Source: Serratia rhizosphaerae (GTDB taxonomy: Bacteria; Pseudomonadota; Gammaproteobacteria; Enterobacterales; Enterobacteriaceae). Taken from it: a stretch of DNA of 64,000 nt. The DNA is taken from positions 186,001 to 250,000 of the forward strand of contig NZ_CP041764.1 of assembly GCF_009817885.1 (NCBI RefSeq), written 5' to 3'. How positions within the stretch are numbered: position 1 is the stretch's first letter; each line of letters begins with the position of its first letter. The notes beneath the pieces are model-generated. The model worked only from the letters and a program-made list of their open reading frames with translations. It was not told the DNA's origin and did not search any database. Shown one piece after another: positions 7,791 to 14,943 of the stretch. Both the position numbers and the translations under genes were made by a program.

Positions 7791-8195
7791 TGGTTTTCCT
7801 GCCCTGGTCCAGTGCGCGTTTAAAGTAATGCCGCCAGGTGCTCAGCGGCAGCATCAACTGCTCACTGAAAGTCAGGCGGCACCAGTGGGTAATGCCTGGC
7901 TGGTTATTCAGGAACTGCTCTTCGGACGGTCCGCCGGCGGCAACAAAAAACGGTTAAACGCCCCCACCAGCTGGTCGTAATCGTACGCCGGCAACAACAG
8001 CAAATCGGCCTGATTTAACCCGCACAGGCTCGCAATCATGAGTGATTCCTTTTCCATCGTGCCCCCCGCTGACTTCTCGTACATCAGCTTGTCGCGTACG
8101 GTAGGCTCACGCAGGGCGATTTCGGTGACCGCTTTCCCATTAATCTCGAATGGGCGGGACAGAGTAACCACGGTGGTATTGGCTGGATAATCCAT
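7780..8195 (-). CDS. gpE+E' frameshift fusion
   Basis: Slipping back one base at the TTTTTTG at 7950-7944 continues the frame as FFVAAGGPSEEQFLNNQPGI followed by a helical tail rich in Trp, Leu and Arg, ending at a TAA that overlaps the start of the tape measure gene. The extension (about 55 residues, with THWCRLTF and STWRHYFKRALD) resembles P2 gpE' and its homologues. P2 E and E' are made by -1 frameshifting at a T-rich heptamer, so this fusion is expected on established grounds. The efficiency is unknown. Confidence 0.8.
7908..8195 (-). CDS. E: Tail assembly chaperone gpE
   Basis: 95 residues of the P2 gpE type, starting MDYPANTTVVTLSRPFEING, with the RDKLMYEKS and ASLCGL segments of the family. 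The ATG at 8195 is preceded by GAGGAAAAC; the longer upstream frame has no ribosome site. gpE is a tail assembly chaperone expressed in two forms, and here the final codons contain the T-TTT-TTG slip site leading into gpE'. It lies between the tube gene (across an accessory segment) and the tape measure. Confidence 0.8.
   Translation of the reverse strand: MDYPANTTVVTLSRPFEINGKAVTEIALREPTVRDKLMYEKSAGGTMEKESLMIASLCGLNQADLLLLPAYDYDQLVGAFNRFLLPPADRPKSSS
7944..7950 (-). promoter_or_regulatory. -1 ribosomal frameshift slip site
   Basis: On the coding (minus) strand the heptamer reads T TTT TTG, the P2-type slip sequence, within the Arg-Phe-Leu codons near the end of gpE. The -1 frame is then open to the tape measure start. 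Confidence 0.85.
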
Positions 8196-8211
8196 CTTGT
8201 TTTCCTCATAT

Positions 8212-8234
8212 AAAAATGGCGCCACAGGGGCGCC
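8212..8234 (-). terminator. Intercistronic terminator-like hairpin before gpE
   Basis: On the minus strand GGCGCC and its complement form a 6-bp stem with a short loop, followed by ATTTTTA, just ahead of the gpE ribosome site. It could attenuate reading from the accessory segment into the tape-measure segment. Similar hairpins occur before the W and capsid genes. Confidence 0.55.
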
Positions 8235-8444
8235 GTTATTGATTACTACGTTTTTAAAGCTATAAAAACTCGCATTCCTAAAGGTATAACGGAAATCGGT
8301 ATACCTTCTGCTGGTGGTGAGCAATCAAGGCGAAAAATACGGGTGTTGTTATATCGCAACACCTTCAAAAGGCGGCATCCAGAAGATGCTCTGCTTATTA
8401 GTAAATTTTGTGATTAGAAGAACTTGCCGAGTTACTCCACCCGC

Positions 8445-8474
8445 TTGACACTTCGTCCAGCACTGGCGTATAGT
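8445..8474 (+). promoter_or_regulatory. Promoter of the first C4-like leader
   Basis: TTGACA (8445-8450) and TATAGT (8469-8474) separated by 18 bp, a strong sigma-70 match pointing into the structured leader and the Rha-type gene. Confidence 0.7.
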
Positions 8475-8514
8475 CCGCTGCGTGAGAACTCAAAACCTCT
8501 TAGCACGGATAGAA

Positions 8515-8540
8515 CCAACCCCGTCAGTGTTGGATTTTTT
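8515..8540 (+). terminator. Attenuator-like hairpin downstream of the leader promoter
   Basis: CCAAC and GTTGG can pair around a 9-nt loop, followed by A and six T. It lies between the promoter at 8445-8474 and the first C4-like element. The stem is short, so partial termination is more likely than full termination. Confidence 0.45.
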
Positions 8541-8590
8541 ATGCCTGTCATTTAGTGATGGCACAATGTGCGGCCACACACCCCGATCAA

Positions 8591-8671
8591 GGTCGGGAGG
8601 GCGACGAATACAATACCCGTAAGGGGAATAAGTCCGCGGTTTTGCTAAGCCGTTTTGAGCCTCCCGGCACC
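8591..8671 (+). ncRNA. C4-like structured RNA element 1
   Basis: A closing helix GTCGGGAGG (8592-8600) with CCTCCCGGC (8660-8668, one G-U) encloses a small CCCGTAAGGG hairpin and a CGGTTTTGCTAAGCCG hairpin. The same architecture with related sequence recurs at 8876-8951. In P1 and P7, C4 antisense RNA controls the antirepressor operon. Here the elements sit just upstream of a Rha-type regulatory gene, so a C4-like role fits. The identity is inferred from structure, recurring sequence such as GGGAATA and GGTTTTG or CGTTTTGAGC, and location. Confidence 0.55.
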
Positions 8672-8758
8672 CCCCATAACCATAGAGATATATCTACAGG
8701 CGAACTTTTCTCTTTGAGTTCTGAGCGTTACTGATTGACCTGTCTACACTCCTAACAT

Positions 8759-8788
8759 TTGACAAATCAGCAATATTTATCGTACGAT
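8759..8788 (+). promoter_or_regulatory. Possible promoter of the second C4-like leader
   Basis: TTGACA (8759-8764) with TACGAT (8783-8788) at 18 bp. The -35 is perfect and the -10 moderate. It is followed by a weak 5-bp hairpin and T tract (8825-8853) and then the second structured element, repeating the order seen from 8445. Confidence 0.55.
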
Positions 8789-8875
8789 TTACTCCGGTGC
8801 TCAAAACACCTTCTCAGAGCGGCTACCGCGCCCGAAAGATTTGCGGTTTTTTTGTGTCCAGATTTTTTGAATTAT

Positions 8876-8951
8876 GATCGGGCGTGCGGCTAATATAATA
8901 CCAGAAATGGGAATACGCCCGCCGTCTCTGAGCGGTTTTGAGCGCCCGATC
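8876..8951 (+). ncRNA. C4-like structured RNA element 2
   Basis: Perfect 9-bp closing helix GATCGGGCG (8876-8884) with CGCCCGATC (8943-8951), enclosing CCAGAAATGG and CCGTCTCTGAGCGG hairpins. It is a paralogue of the element at 8591-8671 and ends 33 bp before the Rha-type start codon. An RNA antisense switch or a leader that occludes the ribosome site are both possible. Confidence 0.55.
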
Positions 8952-8984
8952 ACCTCAAACTCAAAATATCTCAGAGGACATACC

Positions 8985-9596
8985 ATGATTGATCCCATCT
9001 CAGCTGTTATTCCTGAAATCATCATTCACAACGACCACGCTGTAACTACGTCTATTGCGGTTGCCAACTTCTTCGGAAAACAACACAAGCATGTTCTGGA
9101 AAAGATCAGGGCGCTAGATTGCCCCCCTTCTTTCACGACAGCCAATTTTTCGGCCATCGTTGTCACAACCCAAGCTGGCTTCGACAAACGCGAAATCGAA
9201 GCCTTCGAAATGACCAAAAACGGCTTCATCTTCCTAGTCATGGGATTCACAGGTAAAAAGGCTGCAGCATTCAAAGAGGCATATATTGCGGAGTTCGACC
9301 GCATGGAAGCCGAACTGGCCAAACGTTCCCAGCCGCCAGCACCCGTGATACCTGTTTTTCCCGCCGGCAAAGAGTTCAGTTACGTGACAAATGTTGGTGC
9401 TAATGGCGCTCCCACCTCAATAACAATCCTGCGCAATGATCAGCTCATCACTTCCATGTCAGATTGCGTTGAGATGTTGCGTCGAACAGGATTCGTGGTT
9501 ATTACATGGGAAGTCATGAGCAAACTGACGACCGCCGAAACCGCACAACTCTGGATGGATGCTAAAAAACAGTACGTGAGAAATAGCCCGTTCTGA
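8985..9596 (+). CDS. Rha family phage regulatory protein
   Basis: 203 residues. The N-terminal ~100 residues match the phage regulatory protein Rha domain: TTSIAVANFFGKQHKHVLEK, then TTQAGFDKREIEAFEMTKNG and LVMGFTGKKAAAFKEAYI, and an FDRMEAEL helix. Rha proteins interfere with lysogeny control or act as antirepressor-like regulators. The last ~100 residues are not recognised. The ATG at 8985 follows AGAGGA; a longer upstream frame runs through the C4-like element and is not used. The gene is on the plus strand in the middle of the minus-strand tail operon, so it is an accessory insertion here rather than part of a full immunity region, since no repressor gene is present. Confidence 0.8.
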   Translation: MIDPISAVIPEIIIHNDHAVTTSIAVANFFGKQHKHVLEKIRALDCPPSFTTANFSAIVVTTQAGFDKREIEAFEMTKNGFIFLVMGFTGKKAAAFKEAYIAEFDRMEAELAKRSQPPAPVIPVFPAGKEFSYVTNVGANGAPTSITILRNDQLITSMSDCVEMLRRTGFVVITWEVMSKLTTAETAQLWMDAKKQYVRNSPF

Positions 9597-9640
9597 TTTT
9601 GAGAATATCCCCCGGCACAAACTCATGCTTGGGTGTGAAA

Positions 9641-9818
9641 TCCAAAATTAAACCAATAATAAGGTGAAATAATCACCAGGAAGTTTAATGTTGTTCCTGA
9701 CAAGCGTGAGCGCGTTTGTCAATCCCAGTCTGACATTAAACAAGCGCGGGATGCTTGTGAGTGTTCATTATAGTTCCTGAGTTTTCCGCCTTACTCTCCG
9801 TGAGGCGGTTTTTTTTTT
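9641..9818 (+). ncRNA. Candidate small RNA B
   Basis: Starts with TCCAAAATTAAAC (9641-9653), contains a hairpin GACAAGCG/CGCGTTTGTC, and ends at the strong terminator 9786-9818. No convincing frame is present. The layout parallels 1121-1253 and 43002-43142. A promoter inside the Rha gene or at the motif could drive it; alternatively it is the 3' untranslated end of the Rha transcript. Confidence 0.4.
9786..9818 (+). terminator. Rho-independent terminator after rha
   Basis: CCGCCT pairs with AGGCGG (9803-9808) and is followed by ten T. It ends transcription from the Rha side before the small membrane-protein pair. Confidence 0.85.
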
Positions 9819-9857
9819 GCAAAAAATCATTTTACTCTACTGACAAACCCACACAAA

Positions 9858-9870
9858 TCCAAAATTAAAC
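9858..9870. promoter_or_regulatory. TCCAAAATTAAAC motif upstream of the small membrane pair
   Basis: Exact 13-base copy of the motif also found at 1121, 9641 and 43002, with a two-mismatch copy at 27186. Here it lies 130 bp before two tiny membrane genes with a possible hairpin (CACCTGAACTTCACCTGGTG) between. Its role (promoter element, operator, or recombination scar) is undetermined. Confidence 0.4.
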
Positions 9871-9999
9871 ACAAAAAAACTAAAATCTGCCCTTGGAATA
9901 CTATATTAATACTGTGGAACACCTGAACTTCACCTGGTGACTTGAGATACTACGCATTTGAGCAAAAACCTTTTTGAATGAGGAGTGATCATAGGGGGA

Positions 10000-10119
10000 A
10001 TGTCTGAGGAAACACTGCTTACCTTGGGAGTTTTTATCATAGTCTCCCTTATCATCCCTCTTTATTTTATCTGTCGATTTTTTATCGCCATAGCTAAACA
10101 TTTTGAAAAGGAGCGTTAA
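10000..10119 (+). CDS. Small membrane protein, 39 aa
   Basis: The frame encodes MSEETLLTLGVFIIVSLIIP followed by LYFICRFFIAIAKHFEKER: a short acidic N-terminus, one long transmembrane helix and a charged cytoplasmic tail. AGGGGGA lies immediately before the ATG, and a better AGGAG lies 14 nt upstream, so the exact start is uncertain. It is one base from the next small gene, whose ribosome site lies in its last codons. I recognise no family. The size and pairing resemble phage-encoded hydrophobic peptides or type I toxin-like proteins, but no antisense RNA is evident. Confidence 0.5.
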   Translation: MSEETLLTLGVFIIVSLIIPLYFICRFFIAIAKHFEKER

Positions 10120-10120
10120 T

Positions 10121-10231
10121 ATGACACCTATACCAGGCGAACCACTTATCTTTATTCTGTGCTTTGTTGTTTTTTTCTGGTTTCATATTTCCGCTCTAAT
10201 TATTTTTCTTTGGTTTATTAATATAATTTAG
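10121..10231 (+). CDS. Small membrane protein, 36 aa
   Basis: Encodes MTPIPGEPLIFILCFVVFFW followed by FHISALIIFLWFINII, almost entirely hydrophobic with one or two membrane passes. AAGGAG lies 9 nt before the ATG within the end of the preceding gene, so the two are translationally coupled. The good ribosome site supports real translation. Unrecognised. With its partner it may form a small membrane complex. Confidence 0.55.
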   Translation: MTPIPGEPLIFILCFVVFFWFHISALIIFLWFINII

Positions 10232-10537
10232 ACAGATAGTAGAAGCATTATGTTTCTTTCTTGACACGCACTCAACGAAACCTCCACCGGTTAAGCTATA
10301 TCAAGATTAACAAGCCAACCCAGTAAATTTAAAACATATATGGCATTAAAATAGAACCAAATAGATACATACCCTACCCTCCAGAACCTCATCATATTCT
10401 CTCGCCATAATCATTACCCCCTCTGACAACGCTCCATCAATAGACATCCAAAAATATTTAATCTTTATTGCCAAATTTCAAAAAAAATACTATACATTAC
10501 CTTGTGAGTTCAGAACCTCTAATCATTTGGAGAGATA
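10232..10537. other. AT-rich non-coding stretch with promoter
   Basis: 306 bp without a supported gene. It holds the promoter at 10468-10496 for the Ca-loop protein and otherwise featureless AT-rich DNA. Confidence 0.6.
10468..10496 (+). promoter_or_regulatory. Promoter of the Ca-loop protein gene
   Basis: TTGCCA (10468-10473) and TATACA (10491-10496) with 17-bp spacing that includes an A8 run. The start codon follows 41 bp later. Confidence 0.55.
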
Positions 10538-10777
10538 ATGAGCAAAGAAATTATTTTGAGAAAAGAAGACGTGCCAGGTCAAGATGTTCGCGTTTTCCTT
10601 GAGCTGAAAGATGGAGAGACATCTATTACTGCCGCAATGGCAACTGATGCGGACCGAGATAATGTGGTTGATAGAGTATCTATTGTCGGAGATCTTGATG
10701 GTGATAACGATCTGGATGAAGATGATAAAGCATTGCTACGCGATATGGTTAATCTATTTTTGAAAATCAAATGGTAG
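10538..10777 (+). CDS. Small acidic protein with Ca-binding loop, 79 aa
   Basis: An acidic protein with a DLDGDNDLDEDD loop at about residues 52-63. This is the dockerin/EF-hand-type calcium loop in which Asp/Asn at positions 1, 3 and 5 and an acidic residue at 12 bind the metal. A beta-rich N-terminal half (EIILRKEDVPGQDVRVFLEL) precedes it and a short helix follows. GGAGAG is well placed before the ATG. No family is recognised. It has its own promoter and is an accessory gene beside the tube gene on the opposite strand. It could be a calcium sensor or simply a Ca-stabilised fold. Confidence 0.6.
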   Translation: MSKEIILRKEDVPGQDVRVFLELKDGETSITAAMATDADRDNVVDRVSIVGDLDGDNDLDEDDKALLRDMVNLFLKIKW

Positions 10778-10993
10778 AACGCCATTTGAACAGTAAAATT
10801 TACTGCTGCAGTCGAAAATTTTTATGTTAACCATCCTGAATGGCACTTGTTATTCTAATAATGGCGGTGACAGAACGCCCTAGCACTGAGGTGCAGGTTA
10901 GCTTCATGATTCTGCCACCGCCACCACGTAATGACCGAGTGTTAATACATATATTTGGCCTTACATTAAAGAATTTCAAGACCCGGTATCGAC

Positions 10994-11506
10994 TTAGTCC
11001 AGCAGCAGTGCATCCCGTACGCCGGCCATCTCGTCGACGCCGTTGATGATGCGCTTGCAGTTCAGCGTGTCGATTTCGTACATCACCGTGTTATCGACCG
11101 TCAGCTTGTAGTAGCTGAGGTTCATCACCACCGCCATCCCCACCGACTCCTGCCCGCTGTTACCATGCTCGTCAGGCGTGATACTGCCGACAATCCCCTC
11201 CAGTTCGTCCACCCAGACCGACTCCGTTGTATCTGCGTTCAGGTACACCCGACGGATTTGCGCTCGTACCTTGCGCCCCTGTGCAAAACCAAACATGGCC
11301 AGCACATCAACATCCGCCCCCACCTTAAAATCCGCCTGCATGGCCTCCATGCCGGTATCTACCGGCGCCGGCGCATCCATCCAGGTCGTACGGTAATTGC
11401 CGACCGTCACCACCACCGCCGGCGGTGTCATCGACATAACATTGGCCACGCGGATGTTGTTCTGCACCCACAAGGCTGATTTTGCGTAAATAAAACCGGT
11501 ATTCAT
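10994..11506 (-). CDS. FII: Major tail tube protein FII
   Basis: 170 residues of the P2 gpFII-like tube family, which stacks in hexameric rings inside the sheath. Seen: the beta-rich start NTGFIYAKSALWVQNNIRVA, ALFGF-type motif as LAMFGFAQGRKVRAQIRRVY, and the C-terminal EIDTLNCKRIINGVDEMAG segment typical of the family. AGGAG lies 6 nt before the ATG and the sheath gene ends 12 bp upstream, the standard FI-FII order. A second tube-like protein is encoded at 20112-20618. Confidence 0.85.
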   Translation of the reverse strand: MNTGFIYAKSALWVQNNIRVANVMSMTPPAVVVTVGNYRTTWMDAPAPVDTGMEAMQADFKVGADVDVLAMFGFAQGRKVRAQIRRVYLNADTTESVWVDELEGIVGSITPDEHGNSGQESVGMAVVMNLSYYKLTVDNTVMYEIDTLNCKRIINGVDEMAGVRDALLLD

Positions 11507-11517
11507 GTGTACTCCTG

Positions 11518-13005
11518 TCAGGCGGCCAGAGAGACCTGCCCGGTGTTTTTGTTGATGGCATATTTGATGACTATCTGCTCTGCCGGGGATTTCGGCGTCA
11601 CGGCGACGTTGATATACACAATCCCCGCCGCCAGCGACTCGGCCGTATTCAGCTCCTCATCCAGCCAGGCACTGCCGCCGATAATCACGCCGCCCGTCAC
11701 CTGCTGGCGCAGATAGCTGTTGATGGAGCCCAGCATCGAGACGCCCAGCGATTTGCTGATCGGCGCGTCAAGGTACTCTTTTGTCACCGACAGCTGGATA
11801 GAGTCTTCTATCGCGTCCATCGTGCGACGCACCGCCTCAAAGCGCCACTGCGGATCATCGGTGCACAGGCGGTTCCCCCAGTGCCGAAACCCGTCCAGCT
11901 GCACAAGGGTGCTGACATTTGCCTGATTGAGCTGGTTGGCCACACAGGTCTCGTCACCAATCATGAAGCTGTCAACCTGTTCAAGGCCAGTAAAGCCCAG
12001 CACCATCTGGTTGGACTTCGACCACCAGTACCCCCTGGTGCTGTCAATGCGGACCCGGTGGCCTGCCGCCGCGGCAGAATACGGGCGCGTCCGTGTCTTG
12101 CCGGTCAGGTCGCTGACCACGTTGATGCGCGGGCGCAGCAGCTCCACGCGGGCGCCGTACATCTGCCCGCGGCGCACCACCGCTTCCGGCGTGGCCATCG
12201 AGGGAGAGTCAAGGTAGGCGATGGCCCGGCAGCGCGCCGCCATGCTCTCCAGCGCCCTGCCGACACCGTCGTCCGTGCTCCATTCCGGGGCAATCAGGAT
12301 GCGCGGTTGGTAATTGAGGGTCGACTGCCCCAGCTGCAACGACGCGATACCCTGCAGGATGTTGGCGCGCTGCGCCTCTTCATCCTCATCGGTATCCACA
12401 CGTACCACGATGACCAGGGCACCAATCTGGTTCAGAATGTCGTTCATGTCGTCATACAGCGTACCGCCGTACCCCAGCTTTTTGGCCTGGTTACGACTGC
12501 CGGCAATCAGTGCCGGGGTATACAGCGGGAAAGGTTCATCCTCGCCGCCCTGCAGTGCCATCAGACCAAAGGGTGCCACCACGCCGGCCCCCGCCATACC
12601 ATCGGGTAACGCGGCGTCAATCCCCATATCTTCGGCATCGAACATCAACGCGTTGACCGCCGCCACGACATCGGCCGCATTCGCGTCCACGACGCCTTCG
12701 GCATCGGTGCCGAGCGTGATGGTCAGTACGCCGTCCTCAAAATCGGCGCCTGTCTCGGCGCCTGCAGACGAGTCAGCCTCGCCGGCAACCGCGCGGACCT
12801 GCAGCTGATTGCCGGCGGTGCCGGCAGCGGTGGCCGTGAAAACAACCTGGTTATCGAGCAGGCTGCTGCCCGTCGACAACGTTGCCGCCGTCCCCGACTC
12901 CGCGTCGGGCGCCGTGCCGACCAGGCCAATGACCGACATATTGACGGTGGTTATCTGTTTGGGTGCGCTGTCGTCCTCAAGGGTACGAACGCCATGAAGT
13001 TCCAT
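11518..13005 (-). CDS. FI: Tail sheath protein FI
   Basis: 495 residues, contractile sheath of the P2/Mu type. It starts MELHGVRTLEDDSAPKQITT; the N-terminal VIGLVGTAPDA strand forms the handshake arm. Family landmarks include AVVRRGQMYGARVELLRPRI and GKTRTRPYSAAAAGHRVRID, with the conserved GYWWSKSNQ and a C-terminal NTAESLAAGIVYINVAVTP strand. A Thr/Ala/Asp-rich insert at residues about 40-135 is a surface domain that varies in length among sheaths. GGAG precedes the ATG. The presence of sheath, tube and baseplate shows the phage was a myovirus. Confidence 0.9.
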   Translation of the reverse strand: MELHGVRTLEDDSAPKQITTVNMSVIGLVGTAPDAESGTAATLSTGSSLLDNQVVFTATAAGTAGNQLQVRAVAGEADSSAGAETGADFEDGVLTITLGTDAEGVVDANAADVVAAVNALMFDAEDMGIDAALPDGMAGAGVVAPFGLMALQGGEDEPFPLYTPALIAGSRNQAKKLGYGGTLYDDMNDILNQIGALVIVVRVDTDEDEEAQRANILQGIASLQLGQSTLNYQPRILIAPEWSTDDGVGRALESMAARCRAIAYLDSPSMATPEAVVRRGQMYGARVELLRPRINVVSDLTGKTRTRPYSAAAAGHRVRIDSTRGYWWSKSNQMVLGFTGLEQVDSFMIGDETCVANQLNQANVSTLVQLDGFRHWGNRLCTDDPQWRFEAVRRTMDAIEDSIQLSVTKEYLDAPISKSLGVSMLGSINSYLRQQVTGGVIIGGSAWLDEELNTAESLAAGIVYINVAVTPKSPAEQIVIKYAINKNTGQVSLAA

Positions 13006-13065
13006 AAGGGTCTCCGGATATAAAAAAGCCGCACAGTGGCGGACAGGGATGATGAGGTGGGAGCG

Positions 13066-13230
13066 TTATTTCGAAATTGGCTGAACGTTACAGATACTGT
13101 CGCGCTTGAGGGCCTTGTCGCTGCTGCACTGGACAGACTCGTCGTGCCGGATGTACGTCAGAACGTTGGAGCAGGCGGCAATGCCGGCACTCAGCGCCAG
13201 TGCCCCCAGGATAAAAGCCGCTTTTTTCAT
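13066..13230 (-). CDS. Small lipoprotein, 54 aa
   Basis: Encodes MKKAAFILGALALSAGIAAC, a signal peptide ending in a lipobox (AGIAAC) with lipidation expected at Cys20, then a short tail with two further cysteines and KALKRDSICNV. The ATG overlaps the stop of the preceding lipoprotein gene (ATGA), so they are coupled. Located between endolysin and sheath genes, it may act in lysis like an outer-membrane spanin subunit, but it lacks the Pro-rich character of Rz1. Function unassigned. Confidence 0.65.
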   Translation of the reverse strand: MKKAAFILGALALSAGIAACSNVLTYIRHDESVQCSSDKALKRDSICNVQPISK

Positions 13231-13397
13231 TCACCGGCCACCTTGCATGCCGTACTGTCTGTCACCGTGACGCTGCTGCCGAGACTCTGCACGCTGACCA
13301 TCGGTGGACAAGCGTTGCCGCTGTCCGACCGGTAGCTAACCAGGGTGGCACTGCAGCCGGTGAGCAGTGCAACAATCAAAGGGATTGCATATCTCAT
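13227..13397 (-). CDS. Small lipoprotein, 56 aa
   Basis: Encodes MRYAIPLIVALLTGCSATLV, with an LLTGC lipobox, followed by a tail containing NACPPMVSVQSLG and TACKVAGE. Three cysteines in all. It starts 2 bp after the stop of the membrane-protein gene at 13400-13537 and overlaps the next lipoprotein gene. It resembles neither Rz nor Rz1 clearly. With its neighbours it forms a three-gene envelope cassette in the usual lysis position. Confidence 0.65.
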   Translation of the reverse strand: MRYAIPLIVALLTGCSATLVSYRSDSGNACPPMVSVQSLGSSVTVTDSTACKVAGE

Positions 13398-13399
13398 AT

Positions 13400-13537
13400 T
13401 CACCACCAGCGGATAGCGGAAACCAGATGTGCGACACCGTACAGCACTACGTACACTGCCACAGCGCGCAGCACCCAGCCAATCGCGCTGGACATCTCTT
13501 TTGTGACAGGCGCATCTAACATCAGGCCATTTTTCAT
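13400..13537 (-). CDS. Holin-like small membrane protein, 45 aa
   Basis: Encodes MKNGLMLDAPVTKEMSSAIG followed by a single hydrophobic helix (WVLRAVAVYVVLYGVAHLVS) and AIRWW. GAGG lies 8 nt before the ATG. It lies between the endolysin gene and two coupled lipoprotein genes, which suggests a holin or antiholin role, but 45 residues with one helix is below the usual class sizes. It is separated from the endolysin gene by the terminator at 13602-13635. Confidence 0.6.
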   Translation of the reverse strand: MKNGLMLDAPVTKEMSSAIGWVLRAVAVYVVLYGVAHLVSAIRWW

Positions 13538-13601
13538 AGTCAACCTCATGAGTATTCGTTTATAATTTCTCATGCAGAATTAATATTCCTTTGCTCCAAA
13601 T

Positions 13602-13635
13602 AAAAACCCCGCACTGCGTCAACAGTCGGGGTTTT
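13602..13635 (-). terminator. Rho-independent terminator after the endolysin
   Basis: On the minus strand AAAACCCCG and CGGGGTTTT pair across a 15-nt loop and end in TTTTTATTT. It lies 26 bp past the endolysin stop. The symmetric A/T flanks could let it work in both directions. Confidence 0.8.
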
Positions 13636-13660
13636 GTCTTTTTGTATCCCTGGTGGATTA

Positions 13661-14440
13661 TCAGCTGATACCGTAAATCTCCCGGTCGAGTACCGCCCAC
13701 GTCTGCGCCCCGCACATGCCGTCAGCATCGAGGCCGTGACGCCGCTGAAAGTCGGTCAGCGCACCGATTGTCGCATTGCCGGCCACGCCGTCGGCGTCGC
13801 AGCCCAGCATCAGCTGCAGTTCCCGCACGTCGCCTCCCTGGCTGCCCATCTGAACCAGGCTACGGGCGATGCCTTCCCCGCGAGCAAGCCGCAACGCCGC
13901 TTCCGCTTCTTCGGCATACGCCGCGATGGTCTGTGCCTTGTCGGTACCGTTGATGATGTGCCGGGCGTTGACGTAATCGGTCTGGGTATCGGTCAGGTAG
14001 TCGGCGAGCTTCTTGCCGGTAAACCAGCCGTTGGCCATACCGTTAATCGCCACCTGCGCCGCCACCCACGGCGTCAGCGCAAGGTCAGGCTGCCCCACCA
14101 GCGGAACGTCATATGCCAGCGTGTTGAGGTTGACCACCACATCCTGAGCCTTTTCGTAATTATCCCGCCAGGTCAGTTGTACATAGCCCCGACCGTAATA
14201 GGTCTTCCCTGTCTCCGGGTCCGGATCGCCATAAGGATGTCCCGCGCCCTTGCCGTACTCTTCGATGGGCTGCATCGTGAAGGCGGTCTCGTGGTACGTG
14301 GTGGCCAGCACATACGCCAGCCAGCTCACCGGGATGTGGCGGCCGAGTACCGTGTTGTAAACCGCGTACGCTGCAGTGAATCCAGCCAGACAGTCGGTCT
14401 GTGCATGATTGATTTTGCCACTGAACCACACGGCACTCAT
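13661..14440 (-). CDS. Phage endolysin, GH19 fold plus peptidoglycan-binding domain
   Basis: Cell-wall hydrolase for lysis. The catalytic part carries ATTYHETAFTMQPIEEYGKG with the general-acid Glu and YYGRGYVQLTW, both characteristic of GH19 chitinase-like lysozymes. It is followed by NGMANGWFTGKKL and DYVNARHIING. The last ~70 residues (GGDVRELQLMLGCDADGVAG through GLDADGMCGAQTW) form a peptidoglycan-binding domain of the PG_binding_1 type; most GH19 endolysins have it at either end or lack it. The frame continues upstream to 14635 without a good ribosome site. I place the start at the ATG at 14440 from domain boundaries, with low certainty. No signal peptide, so a holin is needed. Confidence 0.8.
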   Translation of the reverse strand: MSAVWFSGKINHAQTDCLAGFTAAYAVYNTVLGRHIPVSWLAYVLATTYHETAFTMQPIEEYGKGAGHPYGDPDPETGKTYYGRGYVQLTWRDNYEKAQDVVVNLNTLAYDVPLVGQPDLALTPWVAAQVAINGMANGWFTGKKLADYLTDTQTDYVNARHIINGTDKAQTIAAYAEEAEAALRLARGEGIARSLVQMGSQGGDVRELQLMLGCDADGVAGNATIGALTDFQRRHGLDADGMCGAQTWAVLDREIYGIS

Positions 14441-14635
14441 ACGCATACGGAGCGCTATTTCGGAAAAAACACCTTCCCGGCTTTGATATTGATCACAGTT
14501 ACACATCGGCAAGTTCTCACAAAGTTGGTTTATTTGTAAAAAAACCTTCAATCCCCTAAAGATATAATTTTCAAACACAAAGTGAAATACAAAATCATTA
14601 TAGCCATCACACAAAACGCCCCCAAATATTAACAC

Positions 14636-14943
14636 CTAACCATGAAAAAACATAAATCACGCCTGCCAAATGTCATTATAAATCACAAACCAACCACATG
14701 ATAAAAATCACTCACAATGACAAGCAAGCCACCAGCCACATACAATAAAAACACTTAAGCAATACATTATAAAAACATTAAAAAGGCATCTCACTTACTT
14801 TTATCTTTCGACAAAAAACAACAAAAGAAAACATCAATGAAGAAATAAAACCCACGCTATAATTAAACTTGAAACATCGAACTCAACGGTTGCCAACTCA
14901 ACTAACTCGTCAATGTTATAGAAAACCATCAAGGAATACTTTT
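14636..14943. other. AT-rich non-coding stretch before the one-domain Ig gene
   Basis: About 300 bp of AT-rich DNA between divergent genes. TATAAT at 14858-14863 is a plausible -10 for the Ig gene; I see no good -35. No gene or strong repeat is visible. Confidence 0.5.

Noticed and set aside
8874..8984. N-terminal extension of the Rha-type protein from 8874
   Set aside because: The extension translates the C4-like structured element; AGAGGA before 8985 gives a better start.
10840..11046. 68-residue plus-strand frame
   Set aside because: Starts in non-coding DNA and ends inside the tube gene in antisense; no ribosome site.
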